Origin: Legionella bononiensis
GTDB lineage: Bacteria; Pseudomonadota; Gammaproteobacteria; Legionellales; Legionellaceae
NCBI RefSeq assembly: GCF_016786215.1
Contig: NZ_JADOBG010000002.1
Location: 186,001-250,000 of the forward strand
Direction: 5' to 3'
Length of the DNA: 64,000 nucleotides
Below the pieces are notes generated by a model. The model did not search any database. It was not told the DNA's origin and worked only from the letters and a program-made list of their open reading frames with translations. A program made the position numbers and the translations under genes. This document shows positions 51,575-60,569 of the stretch, in pieces (positions within the stretch are counted from its first letter, which is position 1; every line of letters begins with the position of its first letter).

Positions 51575-53083
51575 TTATTGAGAGCAATGTGGGTTTATTT
51601 CCAGAATAGTTTTATTACCCTGCGTTGTTTCTCTGATAACATGATGATCCATTAATATATCTATCGCCTTATTCATTCTGGATTTATCCCTTAAAGGACT
51701 CAATCTTTGAATCTCTCTTACACTAACAATGCAATGATCTTTTACCATCAACCAGTTCAGCAGTTTTTGTGCATCCTGAACCTCACTTTGAGAACTTTCA
51801 GTAGCCAATAACCGCCGAGTCTCCTGCATATGCCAGCGCACGACTTCAATAGCACTTTCAATATGCTCGGTGCTTATGTCCCCAACTTTACCTTCAAACA
51901 GGTGAAAAAGAGCGGCTAGCCTTGCGGAATTCTCAGCAGCTTTACTCACAAAATCTTTTAACGCCGACCATGGGCCATCATCAACCAGCCCTGATTCCAT
52001 ATGGTTAAAAAACTGAATCCATTTTTGTTTAGCCTGTGGACTAAAAACTAATGTTGGCAAATTAATGCATCCTTTGATCCCCAGCTCTTCCGATTGAGAA
52101 AGACAGGAAGTAATCCGCTCGTGATAGGCGCTAAAACAGGATAAAGAATCATTGGGTTCCTGGTATAGACGTGTTCCCATGAGACTTTTAGGATAAGCCA
52201 ACAAACACCGTGGCAAAAAACCGCTCTGGCGCGCAATATGCTGAGATTGGCCTAACAATTGTTGCATCAAAATGGGTTGGCTCAGTAAATTTAAAGTAAG
52301 ACGCCGATTTTTTAAGACAAAATTATCGGATGTTTTTCTATGCGTAGTAAAAAGTTTTGCATCCCACAAGCGATTGAGTAATGCGACAAATCGAGTCGGA
52401 TTTGATTGCATACTCTGGCTACCAATAATAATACCAGCCTCATCAGACCAAAGAGAGGCACTTGGCCAACCATGGGCTAAACTATGAGCTAGTGCTTCTT
52501 GCGTGACATCCTCAAAATATAATGTTGGAAGCAACGGTATTTCAGGCTCATGCATCATAAGTTCTTCGAGCTCTTCCCGAGTATCTGCATAATCGTCAGA
52601 AAAAGATCCAGAGCGTAATCGATAAGTCAGCTCGTCACATTGCATTTTCCAAGCGCGATGCAACACTTTCGCTGCATTGACCATAGGCAAACGCTGAGAG
52701 TGTACTTTTTCTTCCCAATTTCTGGCAGCTTGTGAAAATAAATTATCTGATGCTGATTTTCTTTCACCGCTCGCTGCTAATACTATGAAATATAAGGAAA
52801 CAGGGCTAATTAAATAATTATCTCTTGCCACATTCGCTAAAGACTGGCAAGCCAAAGACACATTAGCCAATGCACCACAAGCAATTAGTGAAATCGGTTG
52901 CTGGCCATATTGTTGATAATCGGAAACTGTTTTCTGTAAAATAGCTGGAAGCGCTTGCAAAGGATAAGCTGACTCTTCCTGCGTGGTTACTGCAAAGGGT
53001 ATAGGAGCTTCCCAACCCATCGTGACCCGAGCTACAGCCTTTTCGGCTTTATCTAACTCCGTATTTATGACAAAAGAATTCAT
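51575..53083 (-). CDS. DUF3987/YfjI-family protein
   Basis: The 502-residue product matches the DUF3987 (YfjI) family as I remember it: PLQALPAILQKTVSDYQ near 43, SPVSLYFIVLAASGERKSA near 93-111 with a P-loop-like GERKS, and LWSDEAGIIIG near 215. Members occur on genomic islands and prophages and resemble primase-helicase accessory proteins, but their function is not established. A helix-turn-helix-like segment sits at the C-terminus (LMVKDHCIVSVREIQRL). Its ATG at 53083 lies about 55 bp after the hairpin that ends the ORF6N gene. Confidence 0.85.
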   Translation of the reverse strand: MNSFVINTELDKAEKAVARVTMGWEAPIPFAVTTQEESAYPLQALPAILQKTVSDYQQYGQQPISLIACGALANVSLACQSLANVARDNYLISPVSLYFIVLAASGERKSASDNLFSQAARNWEEKVHSQRLPMVNAAKVLHRAWKMQCDELTYRLRSGSFSDDYADTREELEELMMHEPEIPLLPTLYFEDVTQEALAHSLAHGWPSASLWSDEAGIIIGSQSMQSNPTRFVALLNRLWDAKLFTTHRKTSDNFVLKNRRLTLNLLSQPILMQQLLGQSQHIARQSGFLPRCLLAYPKSLMGTRLYQEPNDSLSCFSAYHERITSCLSQSEELGIKGCINLPTLVFSPQAKQKWIQFFNHMESGLVDDGPWSALKDFVSKAAENSARLAALFHLFEGKVGDISTEHIESAIEVVRWHMQETRRLLATESSQSEVQDAQKLLNWLMVKDHCIVSVREIQRLSPLRDKSRMNKAIDILMDHHVIRETTQGNKTILEINPHCSQ

Positions 53084-53138
53084 CTGGGTTTCACTCTATA
53101 AAATGTCATCAATTTTCGATGCCATTCACTATTGCTCT

Positions 53139-53179
53139 AAGTAACTTTAAGATCACAAATTGTGATCTTAAAGTTACTT
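53139..53179. terminator. Near-perfect dyad at the 3' end of the ORF6N gene
   Basis: Arms 53139-53158 and 53160-53179 are 20 bp each, exact inverse copies around a single A. The right arm covers the ORF6N stop codon. It could act as a bidirectional hairpin terminator or an operator. Its core recurs inside the same gene at 53859-53886 with one mismatch, see findings. Confidence 0.6.
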
Positions 53180-54073
53180 ACTTTGAATAATGGCATTTAT
53201 TCGCTCCATCAAACCAAAGCTACTATGCTCAAGCTTAGAAAAAGCAAACCACTTTTTGGCTAAATCTTTTAAGGACGCGCCAATGTGGTATATCTCAGAT
53301 TCATCGATAATTAAAAATCGATCATGAGATAAATCAAATTGAAACACCTCTATCTTTTTATATTGCGCATTATACTTTTCAATATCCAATTTCAAATGTT
53401 TGCTGATTGCTTTTGTCAGTATATAAACTTTAACTTGTGGTGCAGATTTGGACAAATGCTCCAAAACAGTCTCATCAACATAATTATCGAGCAAAATTAT
53501 TGATTTTTTCGCCGTTCTAATTAATTTCGATATAAATACATATGCATCAAAAATTTGACCATCATAGAAAACACCTTGGTTAGGAACAATTGGTTTTTCT
53601 TCTAATGCAGAAAATATTGCCTCAAATTTTTCTTGAGTTTTAGCCTCATGTAAAATTTGCTTTTGCTCAACTTGCTGGATTTTCATGACTAAATCGTTAT
53701 GTGTAGCAAAAAATTTCCTCATCTCCACAAAAGAATCAATGATTTGAATGCTCACTTCAATTGCCGTTTTGCTCTTTAATACCGCAGAAAGCATGGCAAC
53801 CCCTTGTTCTGTAAACACATAAGGCATATATTTTCGATGCTGTCCCTGTGACAACTTGTTTAAGGTCACAATTTGTGATCTTAAAGACTCATACTCATCT
53901 GTTGTTAGCTGAAATCTAAAAGACGATGGAAATCTTGCTTCATTCCTTTTTACTGCCTGATTAAAAGTTCTTGTTTCAATTCCATATATTTCTGCAAGCT
54001 CACTATCAAGCATCACTTGAAGGTTACGTACAGTATAAATCTTTTCTCTTATTGTGATTTTTGTTATTTGCAT
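53174..54073 (-). CDS. ORF6N-domain protein with PLD-like C-terminal domain
   Basis: The 299-residue protein opens with an ORF6N DNA-binding domain: VMLDSELAEIYGIETRTFNQ near 20-39, RFPSSFRFQLT near 47 and YVFTEQGVAMLSAVL near 84. A coiled linker follows, then a PLD-like domain: IFDAYVFISKLI near 170, IILLDNYVD near 190 and HDRFLIID near 250, a variant of the HxK motif. Such proteins are frequent on phages, plasmids and islands. Their function is uncertain; a toxin or defence role has been suggested for similar domains. ATG 54073 is the only reasonable start. Confidence 0.88.
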   Translation of the reverse strand: MQITKITIREKIYTVRNLQVMLDSELAEIYGIETRTFNQAVKRNEARFPSSFRFQLTTDEYESLRSQIVTLNKLSQGQHRKYMPYVFTEQGVAMLSAVLKSKTAIEVSIQIIDSFVEMRKFFATHNDLVMKIQQVEQKQILHEAKTQEKFEAIFSALEEKPIVPNQGVFYDGQIFDAYVFISKLIRTAKKSIILLDNYVDETVLEHLSKSAPQVKVYILTKAISKHLKLDIEKYNAQYKKIEVFQFDLSHDRFLIIDESEIYHIGASLKDLAKKWFAFSKLEHSSFGLMERINAIIQSK

Positions 54074-54138
54074 GATGATTGAAAAAAGTCCTTAAAATAT
54101 AGTATGTATCATACCAAATTAAGGAACCTAAAAACATT

Positions 54139-54260
54139 GGTCACATAATCTAATTTTCAACTATTTAATTAACTTTATTTATGTTACCAGTTAAGTTACC
54201 ATTTTATCTATATTATTAGTAATCAATCCTATTAGTCACATAATCGAACGTTTATGTGAC
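54139..54260. promoter_or_regulatory. res-like repeats upstream of the serine recombinase
   Basis: GTCACATAA (54235-54243) and TTATGTGAC (54252-54260) form a dyad around 8 bp. A further half-site GGTCACATAATC lies at 54139-54150. Such spaced dyads beside a resolvase gene resemble res subsites I-III, with the crossover in one dyad. The dyad overlaps an upstream GTG at 54256, so the real gene start lies to its right. Confidence 0.55.
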
Positions 54261-54279
54261 GCAAGTGATGGAGAGAAAA

Positions 54280-54894
54280 ATGCTAGTTGGCTATATGCGG
54301 GTTTCAAAAGCTGATGGTTCACAAAGTACGGATTTACAACGTGATGCTCTTTTGGAAGCAGGTGTTGAACCGAATCAACTCTATGAAGATTTTGCTTCAG
54401 GTAAAAAGGATGATCGCCCTGAACTTGCTAATTGTTTAAAAGCATTACGTAAAAATGACACTTTGGTAGTCTGGAAGCTGGATCGACTGGGCCGCGATTT
54501 ACGTCATCTTGTTAATACAGTTCATGATTTAACAGCTAGAGAAATTGGATTTAAAGTATTAACTGGCCATGGCGCCGCTATTGATACAACAACTGCTGCG
54601 GGAAAACTAGTATTTGGTATTTTTGCAGCTTTGGCCGAATTTGAACGTGAAATGATTAAAGAGCGCACTCTCGCAGGAATGGCGTCTGCTCGTGCAAGAG
54701 GGAGAAAAGGTGGTAGGCCTTATAAAATGACTCAAGCAAAACTTAGATTAGCGATGGTTTCTCTAGGGCAGCCTGAAACTAAAATTGGCTCTTTGTGTGA
54801 AGAGCTGGGCATAACGAAGCAAACTTTATATAGGCATGTAGCTCCAAATGGAGAATTACGGGCAGATGGTAAAAAGTTGCTTGGCGGTGTTTGA
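54280..54894 (+). CDS. Serine recombinase (resolvase/invertase family)
   Basis: The 204-residue protein has the resolvase catalytic domain: GYMRVSKADGS with the nucleophile Ser near residue 9, VWKLDRLGRDL near 66, and FGIFAALAEFEREMIKERT near 108-126. A C-terminal helix-turn-helix follows (SLCEELGITKQTLYRHV near 174). ATG 54280 follows GGAGAG at about 5 nt. It is the right-most gene that looks mobile. It could resolve plasmid dimers or recombine the element with the chromosome; the res-like repeats upstream favour resolution. No tyrosine integrase was found in the window. Confidence 0.93.
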   Translation: MLVGYMRVSKADGSQSTDLQRDALLEAGVEPNQLYEDFASGKKDDRPELANCLKALRKNDTLVVWKLDRLGRDLRHLVNTVHDLTAREIGFKVLTGHGAAIDTTTAAGKLVFGIFAALAEFEREMIKERTLAGMASARARGRKGGRPYKMTQAKLRLAMVSLGQPETKIGSLCEELGITKQTLYRHVAPNGELRADGKKLLGGV

Positions 54895-55438
54895 CTATAA
54901 ATTCGCACCAGGAAGTTATTAAAAAACGAAAATTGAAAGACGTTGATAAAAAGTTGATTATTCAGTTGCTAAACGACCCCTTGATAAAACGTCATATATG
55001 GGGTAGCGACCCCATTCATGTCTGACGGTTGAGTTTCGTAATCCTGAACGCAGTGAAGGATCTCCCGATGCTAGCACTGTGCCGGATTTAAGGTATCGCT
55101 CACTCCGTTCGGGATGACGTTCTTTTGAGAGTTTCGTCATCCTGAGTGCAGCGAAGGATCTCCTAATGTAGGCACAGTGCCACATTCAGGAGATCCCTCA
55201 TTGCATTCGGGATGACGGTTGAGTTTCGTATCCTGAACGCAGTGAAGGATCTCCAAATGCAGGCACACTGCCCCATTCAGGAGATCCCTCATTTCATTCG
55301 GGATGACGGTTGAGTTTCGTCATCCTGAACGCAGTGAAGGATCTCCCGCTGCTGGCACTTTGCTGGATTTAAGGTTTCGCTCACTTCGTTCGAAATGACA
55401 CCTTCAGAATATACTAAATTGTTACTTTTTATTATTTA
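54895..55438. other. Junction region: probable element end and repeat cluster
   Basis: This 544-bp stretch between the recombinase and the first chromosomal-looking gene has no convincing gene. Positions 54895-55020 are unremarkable A/T-rich DNA. From 55023 to 55400 it is filled by the four fold-back repeats. A short inverted GGGGTAGCGACCCC lies near 54999-55012. I saw no tRNA gene or obvious direct-repeat attachment site, so the exact element boundary is not resolved. Confidence 0.5.
55023..55400. repeat. Four tandem ~95-bp fold-back repeats
   Basis: Units run about 55023-55119, 55124-55217, 55214-55307 and 55304-55400. Each starts with a form of GTTTCGTCATCCTGAACG and carries AGTGAAGGATCTCC. 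Each ends with a form of TTCGGGATGAC that is inverse to its start, so each unit can fold as an imperfect hairpin. The outer units share GGATTTAAGGT; the inner two share CATTCAGGAGATCCCTC. These are dispersed intergenic repeats of a type I recall from Legionella and related genomes. Confidence 0.85.
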
Positions 55439-56797
55439 TTAACTGCCAGCTAAATTAATCTGTAAATTCTCTCCAAGTTCTTCGAACTCAGTTACTAATG
55501 GCGTGGTTGCATAAGCAAATAAATTACATTTAGATCCAGTCAGATAATTACTGACGTGTATTAATGCATTTGCAAGGGATTTTAATAAATTAGTTAAATA
55601 ATCTCCCCAACCCAATTCTTTCTCTAATATTGGTTTTGCTTTGTGTATTGCATCAGAGCACTTATTAATAAATAGCTTCCTAGCATTCCCCCTGCTCTCG
55701 GGGTAATGCTTAACAGATTCCAAATAATCATTGGCTGCCAAGGATATTGTATTTGCTAATCGCTGTGCTTCTTGGAGTACTTTGGGCGTTCTGTGCTTAT
55801 CTTGTTCCAGTAATTGAATTTTTTTCAAAAAATCCCCGATCGTGGTATTTATTTCCGCCTGTACGTCTTTATAGTAAACAATAATACCATCGGCAGTTAA
55901 TTTTCTTTGAATAGTCAAATCAAAAAATGAAGCCCATGAATTAATTTCTTTTTCATCAGGTAAATTCTCAACTATTGATTTATAGTCCCAATATTTGAGT
56001 GAAAAGTCATCTAAAATATCACTTAGAACACTATTAGTATTATTTTGCCACAAGTTAAATAAGTGTGATGGATTTGCATATTCTTTATGAGCACCAACGA
56101 GCATGTTTCCCCTGGGACTACGACCATCAAGATAAGTACCTGTGCTGTACTTATGGATTTTAGTTAGAATTTCTATTCGAATTTTTCCAATAAGCTTATA
56201 CATTTCCCTCAATTGATCAGTGGCAATATCTTCAGGAGTCTGTTTGACATCACGTATTCGATGTATCCAGGCCACCAGATCATTAAACTTGCTTATTGGA
56301 ATGGAAGGATCTAGGGGAATGGTTGTTCTAAACAAAGGAATACGATATGTAAAACACGGATTATCAAGGATATTTTTATACTCCTCATCATCTTGAACCC
56401 ATTCTAACAGTTCTTCTTGACTGGGTATTTTTCTCAATATTGGATAGTAGTCACTACCAATAATTAATTTCTCGCGTACCATACTCTTGTTGAGGGGGTC
56501 ATTATTTTGACAAGCCAATGATAGCGCTCGCAGTTCAACGGTATTTTTATAAACAGGATTGACACCAATTTTAAGGTTAACTAAATCATTTGTTCCGTTA
56601 AATTCTTTTGTCAGCGTGTGAAATGATGTATTACATCGTATTAATCTGATCTTGCCTATGGTACTGAATATCTGTTCTAAAGTCTCATTAGAAAGATCTT
56701 CACGATAAATTCTTTGATTGTTCATTCGATGAATCCAATCAGTTAATAGTCTGAACTCATCCAAAGTAACGGCTTGGTTTAATTTAAACTGGGGCAT
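55439..56797 (-). CDS. Unrecognised protein with an internal duplication; effector candidate
   Basis: I do not recognise this 452-residue protein. It contains two copies of a module with WIHR (residues 21-24 and about 174-177) and, 26 residues later, IGKIR (47-51 and about 200-204). Its C-terminal part (about 295-420) is helical. It ends with EFEELGENLQINLAGS, an acidic stretch followed by a hydrophobic end, resembling the E-block of Dot/Icm substrates. In Legionella such lineage-specific proteins are often effectors, but this is an inference from one motif. No signal peptide is visible; the ribosome site is weak. Confidence 0.6.
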   Translation of the reverse strand: MPQFKLNQAVTLDEFRLLTDWIHRMNNQRIYREDLSNETLEQIFSTIGKIRLIRCNTSFHTLTKEFNGTNDLVNLKIGVNPVYKNTVELRALSLACQNNDPLNKSMVREKLIIGSDYYPILRKIPSQEELLEWVQDDEEYKNILDNPCFTYRIPLFRTTIPLDPSIPISKFNDLVAWIHRIRDVKQTPEDIATDQLREMYKLIGKIRIEILTKIHKYSTGTYLDGRSPRGNMLVGAHKEYANPSHLFNLWQNNTNSVLSDILDDFSLKYWDYKSIVENLPDEKEINSWASFFDLTIQRKLTADGIIVYYKDVQAEINTTIGDFLKKIQLLEQDKHRTPKVLQEAQRLANTISLAANDYLESVKHYPESRGNARKLFINKCSDAIHKAKPILEKELGWGDYLTNLLKSLANALIHVSNYLTGSKCNLFAYATTPLVTEFEELGENLQINLAGS

Positions 56798-56946
56798 ATC
56801 AATTTAACTCGACAAAAAATGATTGCATATTGTATGATGAAGCCAAAATATAATCAAGTTTGGCCAAAATTAGGTGATCAATTAACGCTTTGTTCCAGTA
56901 CGTTCTGGTAGATTTAAAGTCGATGATCTACCAGAATAGAAAGTAT

Positions 56947-57540
56947 TTAACTGGATGCTTTTCTTCTCTGCATAATTGCAGAGAAAAACTCAGGTTTATT
57001 TAATCCCATAGAGGCGAAAATTTGTGGAATTTTATCCCAGCTTCCTTCCTGCTCGATGCTTTCAACAATCAACTCAAAGCCCTTATCCTTATCCACAATG
57101 AGCCCCCAGCCATTAATCAGACAGAGACCCCTGAGTCTTTTGGCAGCAATATGGCCTAATTTTTCAGCTGCCAATAAATGTGCATGCGCTTCTTCATAGA
57201 GTTGCTGACTTCTTTTCAGGTTTGCAGGACTATTAAAAATTCCTTCATTATCTAAACTTTGTCTGTATTTAGCTTCATCAATAAAGATTTGGGCTAATTG
57301 ATAATGAGCGGCGGAGTCATCCAGATCGGCTGCTTTTCGATAACATTCAATTAGCATGATTTCAGAATAAGGAAAGTTTTTGTTCCCTTTTAGTTTTTTG
57401 AATAATCCGGCCAATTCATAATAGCAAAGAATTTCTCTTTTTATGACTTCATCTCCAGGTTGATTATTAACCCGGTTGTTTTGCATGGCTTTAATCTTTT
57501 TGGTCAGCCGTTTTATTTTCCAGCGTTTCATATTGAACAT
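56947..57540 (-). CDS. Conserved small protein with Sel1/TPR-like helical repeats
   Basis: The product of about 197 residues has a basic N-terminus (MKRWKIKRLTKKIKAM) and helical repeats with Ala at fixed positions: CYRKAADLDDSAAHYQLAQIF near 85, shown in part, and HAHLLAAEKLGHIAAKRLRG near 135. This pattern resembles Sel1-like repeats. ATG 57540 follows AGGAG at 5 nt and is preferred over ATG 57555. It lies 17 nt behind the membrane-protein gene on the same strand, so the two form a unit. Function unknown. Confidence 0.65.
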   Translation of the reverse strand: MFNMKRWKIKRLTKKIKAMQNNRVNNQPGDEVIKREILCYYELAGLFKKLKGNKNFPYSEIMLIECYRKAADLDDSAAHYQLAQIFIDEAKYRQSLDNEGIFNSPANLKRSQQLYEEAHAHLLAAEKLGHIAAKRLRGLCLINGWGLIVDKDKGFELIVESIEQEGSWDKIPQIFASMGLNKPEFFSAIMQRRKASS

Positions 57541-57557
57541 GAATACTCCTGTCATTA

Positions 57558-58016
57558 TTATGCGGTGCTTTGAATGATTATTTGTAATAAAAATATAACA
57601 GCAACAATTAATATCATTAATAAAATTATTTTTGCTGCTAATCCCAACGATTCTTTAACATCTTTCTGATGTTCTATAGTCGTTTCTTTTTCAAGTTCAG
57701 GATTAACTTTTTTAGCAAGACCTAATATTTGATCATCTATGTAATTGGAAATATAGTATGAGATGTAACCAGCCATTAAACTGGGCAAAAAGAAAATCAA
57801 CCAGGTAATTACTCTACTCGCAGCTTCACTGTACTCATATCGATTTTCAAAAAACATGATTATATTACTAACCAAATCAGGTACATCATAGTATAAATTC
57901 CATATTAAAAATGGCAGGATGTACATGCTGAAGAAAAATAATCCCAAAGCCAGGATTAAACTTATAATTCCCAATACATACATTTTGTTATTAATGGAAT
58001 ATCTGTCTTGCTCCAT
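57558..58016 (-). CDS. Unrecognised membrane protein
   Basis: The 152-residue product has three hydrophobic segments: about 12-38 (LGIISLILALGLFFFSMYI), 68-88 (VITWLIFFLPSLMAGYISYY), and 127-148 (IILLMILIVAVIFLLQII). It has no motif I know. It is the first gene of a unit with the Sel1-like gene and diverges from ppsR, which starts 138 bp away. It is probably an inner-membrane protein of unknown role. Confidence 0.6.
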   Translation of the reverse strand: MEQDRYSINNKMYVLGIISLILALGLFFFSMYILPFLIWNLYYDVPDLVSNIIMFFENRYEYSEAASRVITWLIFFLPSLMAGYISYYISNYIDDQILGLAKKVNPELEKETTIEHQKDVKESLGLAAKIILLMILIVAVIFLLQIIIQSTA

Positions 58017-58153
58017 GATACCCTTCCGTAGAGTTATCTATACTAAGTATATCTAATTTTAAGATAGCAGATAGGTACAAATAAGTACACTTACTGGTTA
58101 TATTTCATATTTCGTTTAAAATTTATAACTTATCTTATTCTTTAAGGATTTTT

Positions 58154-58969
58154 ATGAAGCGTCAGGTTTTTATGCTTTCTGATGGAACAGGCATTACTGC
58201 TGAAACGTTGGGAAACAGTCTTATTACACAATTTGAAAATATTGAATTTGAAAAACAAACCATACCCTACATTGACTCGCTTCAAAAAGCTGAGAGTGTG
58301 ATCCAGCGCGTGAATCAATCCTTCGATCAACAAGGAATTAAACCTCTGGTATTTATGACTTTAGTAAATCCTGAAATTCGTCAATTGTTTAAAAGTGCTA
58401 ATGCCTGTGTATTTGATTTGTTCAGTACCTTTATCGGCCCATTAGAAAATGAATTAAATGAAAAATCATCCTATACCGTTGGCAGAACACATGGAGTAGC
58501 TAACGATAAATCATACACCCATAGAATAGAAGCTGTTGATTTTGCCTTGTCCCATGATGATGGTGTTAAAACTCGAGGTTATGATAAAGCCGATATCATA
58601 TTGATTGGTGTTTCACGTTGCGGAAAAACACCAAGTTGTTTGTATATGGCTTTGCAATATGGAATTTTGGCTGCGAATTATCCCTTTACAGAGGATGATC
58701 TTATAGGTTTTCAGTTACCTGAAGTATTAAAACCTTATAAGCATAAGTTATTTGGACTCACTATTGATACACATAGACTACAACAAATTCGATCGGAGCG
58801 AAGACCAAATAGTAAGTATGCGTCCTCAGAGCAATGCCGATTGGAGGTTACTGAAGTCGAAGCAATGTATCAAAAGGAAGGAATTCCCTATATCAATTCC
58901 ACGAAGTACTCCATTGAGGAGATCGCAACAAAAGTGTTGGCTTCAGCCGGGTTGCATCGAAAAATATAG
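58154..58969 (+). CDS. ppsR: PpsR, PEP synthase regulatory kinase/phosphorylase
   Basis: The 271-residue protein opens MKRQVFMLSDGTGITAETLG, typical of the family, and has the nucleotide-binding loop GVSRCGKTPSCLYMA near 152. YPFTEDDL near 176 and LFGLTIDTHRLQQIR near 200 also match. It inactivates PEP synthase by ADP-dependent phosphorylation and reactivates it by Pi-dependent pyrophosphate release, so it links pyruvate and gluconeogenesis. AAGGA lies before the ATG. No PEP synthase gene is in this window. Length equals E. coli PpsR (277). Confidence 0.95.
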   Translation: MKRQVFMLSDGTGITAETLGNSLITQFENIEFEKQTIPYIDSLQKAESVIQRVNQSFDQQGIKPLVFMTLVNPEIRQLFKSANACVFDLFSTFIGPLENELNEKSSYTVGRTHGVANDKSYTHRIEAVDFALSHDDGVKTRGYDKADIILIGVSRCGKTPSCLYMALQYGILAANYPFTEDDLIGFQLPEVLKPYKHKLFGLTIDTHRLQQIRSERRPNSKYASSEQCRLEVTEVEAMYQKEGIPYINSTKYSIEEIATKVLASAGLHRKI

Positions 58970-59003
58970 AGTATATAGACAAATCATTAAATTATTCCAA
59001 TCG

Positions 59004-59024
59004 TCCCGCGACTTGTTTGCGGGA
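59004..59024 (+). terminator. Hairpin downstream of ppsR
   Basis: TCCCGC (59004-59009) and GCGGGA (59019-59024) pair around a 9-nt loop, 35 bp after the ppsR stop. No T-run follows, so intrinsic termination is uncertain. It lies between ppsR and the convergent gene at 59152-60171. Confidence 0.4.
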
Positions 59025-59151
59025 TTAACAGAGCCAGTATTATTAGTAAGCAAAGTCTGTCAGCTGTATGGATCTCACGAACACGTCCTTTATTATGTAC
59101 CTCACTTTTTCTTTGCGAGCAAAACGAAGCAATCCACAATGGAGCTTTATT

Positions 59152-60171
59152 CTATTCCGGTTGAATTCTAAATTCATTTGATTGAGCTGGCTTATCCTTT
59201 ATTTCACTAACAATATCCCTCAAACGATGAGAAAAAACACCTTTTGGCCAATCATTGACTTCTTCTGGAGTCAATTGTTGTTCTGCTTTCTTTATGCAGG
59301 TTTCTATATAGGCTTTATAACTTTGTCCGGTTGCAGGTTTTGTCGTTACCAAAGCATTGATCATTTGTTCACTAAAATGACATTTACTGGCTTTACGCTC
59401 ATCTTTTAAATTAATACCTACCGTATCTGTTTCTTTAAATAGCGTCCTTCTGTAAGTTAGTAATTGTCTGATAGCATCTTCACGTGCAGATGAGTAGGGT
59501 TCATCTAGAAACTCATTGCTGTTTAAACGCTCTTGAAGTTGCTCCAGATTGGCTTTATCTAATTCTGTAAGAAATTTGGGGAATTGTTCATTGACCAATT
59601 GTTCGTTTTTAGTCCACTCATCAGAGTATGCTTTTGCAGGTTGCAGTTTATCAACCCAACCAAGCACAGTATCGATCGCTTTAAACACTATACTCTGGAC
59701 CTGCTCACCAATCTTTAGTAGTTTAACTGCTCCACTAAAAGTTGGATTGTGATGACTGTGCAATATATTATTCAGTGCATCGTAAACCGATTCATTTGAA
59801 TTGGTAGTGGAGTAGTGTTCCAGAACAGTTTTAAGAGTTGAGCCTCTGAGTTCTCCATTAAAACTGTCTCGGTAATCAAGTACAGCAAAAACATCCTCAT
59901 CATTTTTATCCGAGATATACAAACCTTTATTTGGGATAAATTCAATGTTCATATCTTTAACTTTTATATTTTTTAATACAGCACATTGGCTATTGGCATA
60001 CTCTTCTTTTCCCTTAGTCGATTGGATTGCATGAATATTGTCCCAAAATGTGGAAAAAGTTTGAGGGGTTTGGGTGTTTTCAGTAAATAAACTCATTCCC
60101 CATGTTGCTTTAGTTTGATCTTGAAATTGTTTGCTGCGATAGAAAAAAATATCTTCTATTTTGCTTTTCAT
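59152..60171 (-). CDS. Unrecognised 339-residue protein
   Basis: I do not recognise this protein. It is soluble and charged, with no signal peptide or membrane segment. The N-terminal half has DVFAVLDYRDSFNGELRGS near 105; a helical part (about 145-250) follows, and near residue 270 a KASKCHFSEQMINALVTTK stretch. It ends PAQSNEFRIQPE, a hydrophilic tail. The start ATG follows AGAGGT at 6 nt. It converges with ppsR. In a Legionella context it could be a lineage-specific or secreted protein, but nothing in the sequence proves that. Confidence 0.6.
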   Translation of the reverse strand: MKSKIEDIFFYRSKQFQDQTKATWGMSLFTENTQTPQTFSTFWDNIHAIQSTKGKEEYANSQCAVLKNIKVKDMNIEFIPNKGLYISDKNDEDVFAVLDYRDSFNGELRGSTLKTVLEHYSTTNSNESVYDALNNILHSHHNPTFSGAVKLLKIGEQVQSIVFKAIDTVLGWVDKLQPAKAYSDEWTKNEQLVNEQFPKFLTELDKANLEQLQERLNSNEFLDEPYSSAREDAIRQLLTYRRTLFKETDTVGINLKDERKASKCHFSEQMINALVTTKPATGQSYKAYIETCIKKAEQQLTPEEVNDWPKGVFSHRLRDIVSEIKDKPAQSNEFRIQPE

Positions 60172-60569
60172 ATACTACCTCTTATCGGATTGTAGTTAAC
60201 TGAAAACAGTACCGTGGAACATCATTAAAATGGACCTTGTATCAATATTATAGGTCATATTTAGATCATAAATTAATTAGTGCCTAAAGTAGAAATTGTT
60301 TTGTATCTCAAGAAATTCTTCATTTTGTATGCAGCCAAGAACATTTCAATACAAGTATTTTGCCTGTTTCAGGAGAGTTCTTTATATAAAAGAGTGGCTA
60401 TAGAAATGAAATTAAAAGAAGCCCATTAGGAATTGATGAAAAAGACGGCTTAAAAGGTACCTGATCCCATGATAAGACCCGCTTCTCATGTATAAGGCAA
60501 ATTGGCTGTTATATAAATAAAAATAACGATATAGTTAGTACATAATACAATCAATTATCCGGATATAAT
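60172..60569. other. Intergenic region without a recognised feature
   Basis: These 398 bp separate two divergent genes. I see no gene, RNA or strong repeat. It must hold promoters for the minus-strand gene at its left and for the transporter at its right. The A/T-rich stretch near 60510-60560 (TATATAAATAAAAATAACGA) is the likely place for the latter. Confidence 0.4.

Noticed and set aside
54895..55022. tRNA gene or attachment site at the element end
   Set aside because: No cloverleaf-like sequence or convincing direct repeat could be read here.
54958..55185. ORF of 75 codons on the minus strand
   Set aside because: It lies inside the fold-back repeats and has no ribosome site; its sequence is a by-product of the repeat.
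55023..55400. CRISPR array
   Set aside because: Repeats are long, palindromic over the whole unit, overlap or abut, and have no unique spacers or cas genes nearby.
58752..59171. ORF of 139 codons on the plus strand
   Set aside because: Its first half is another frame of ppsR, whose family match is certain; the rest has low-complexity intergenic character.
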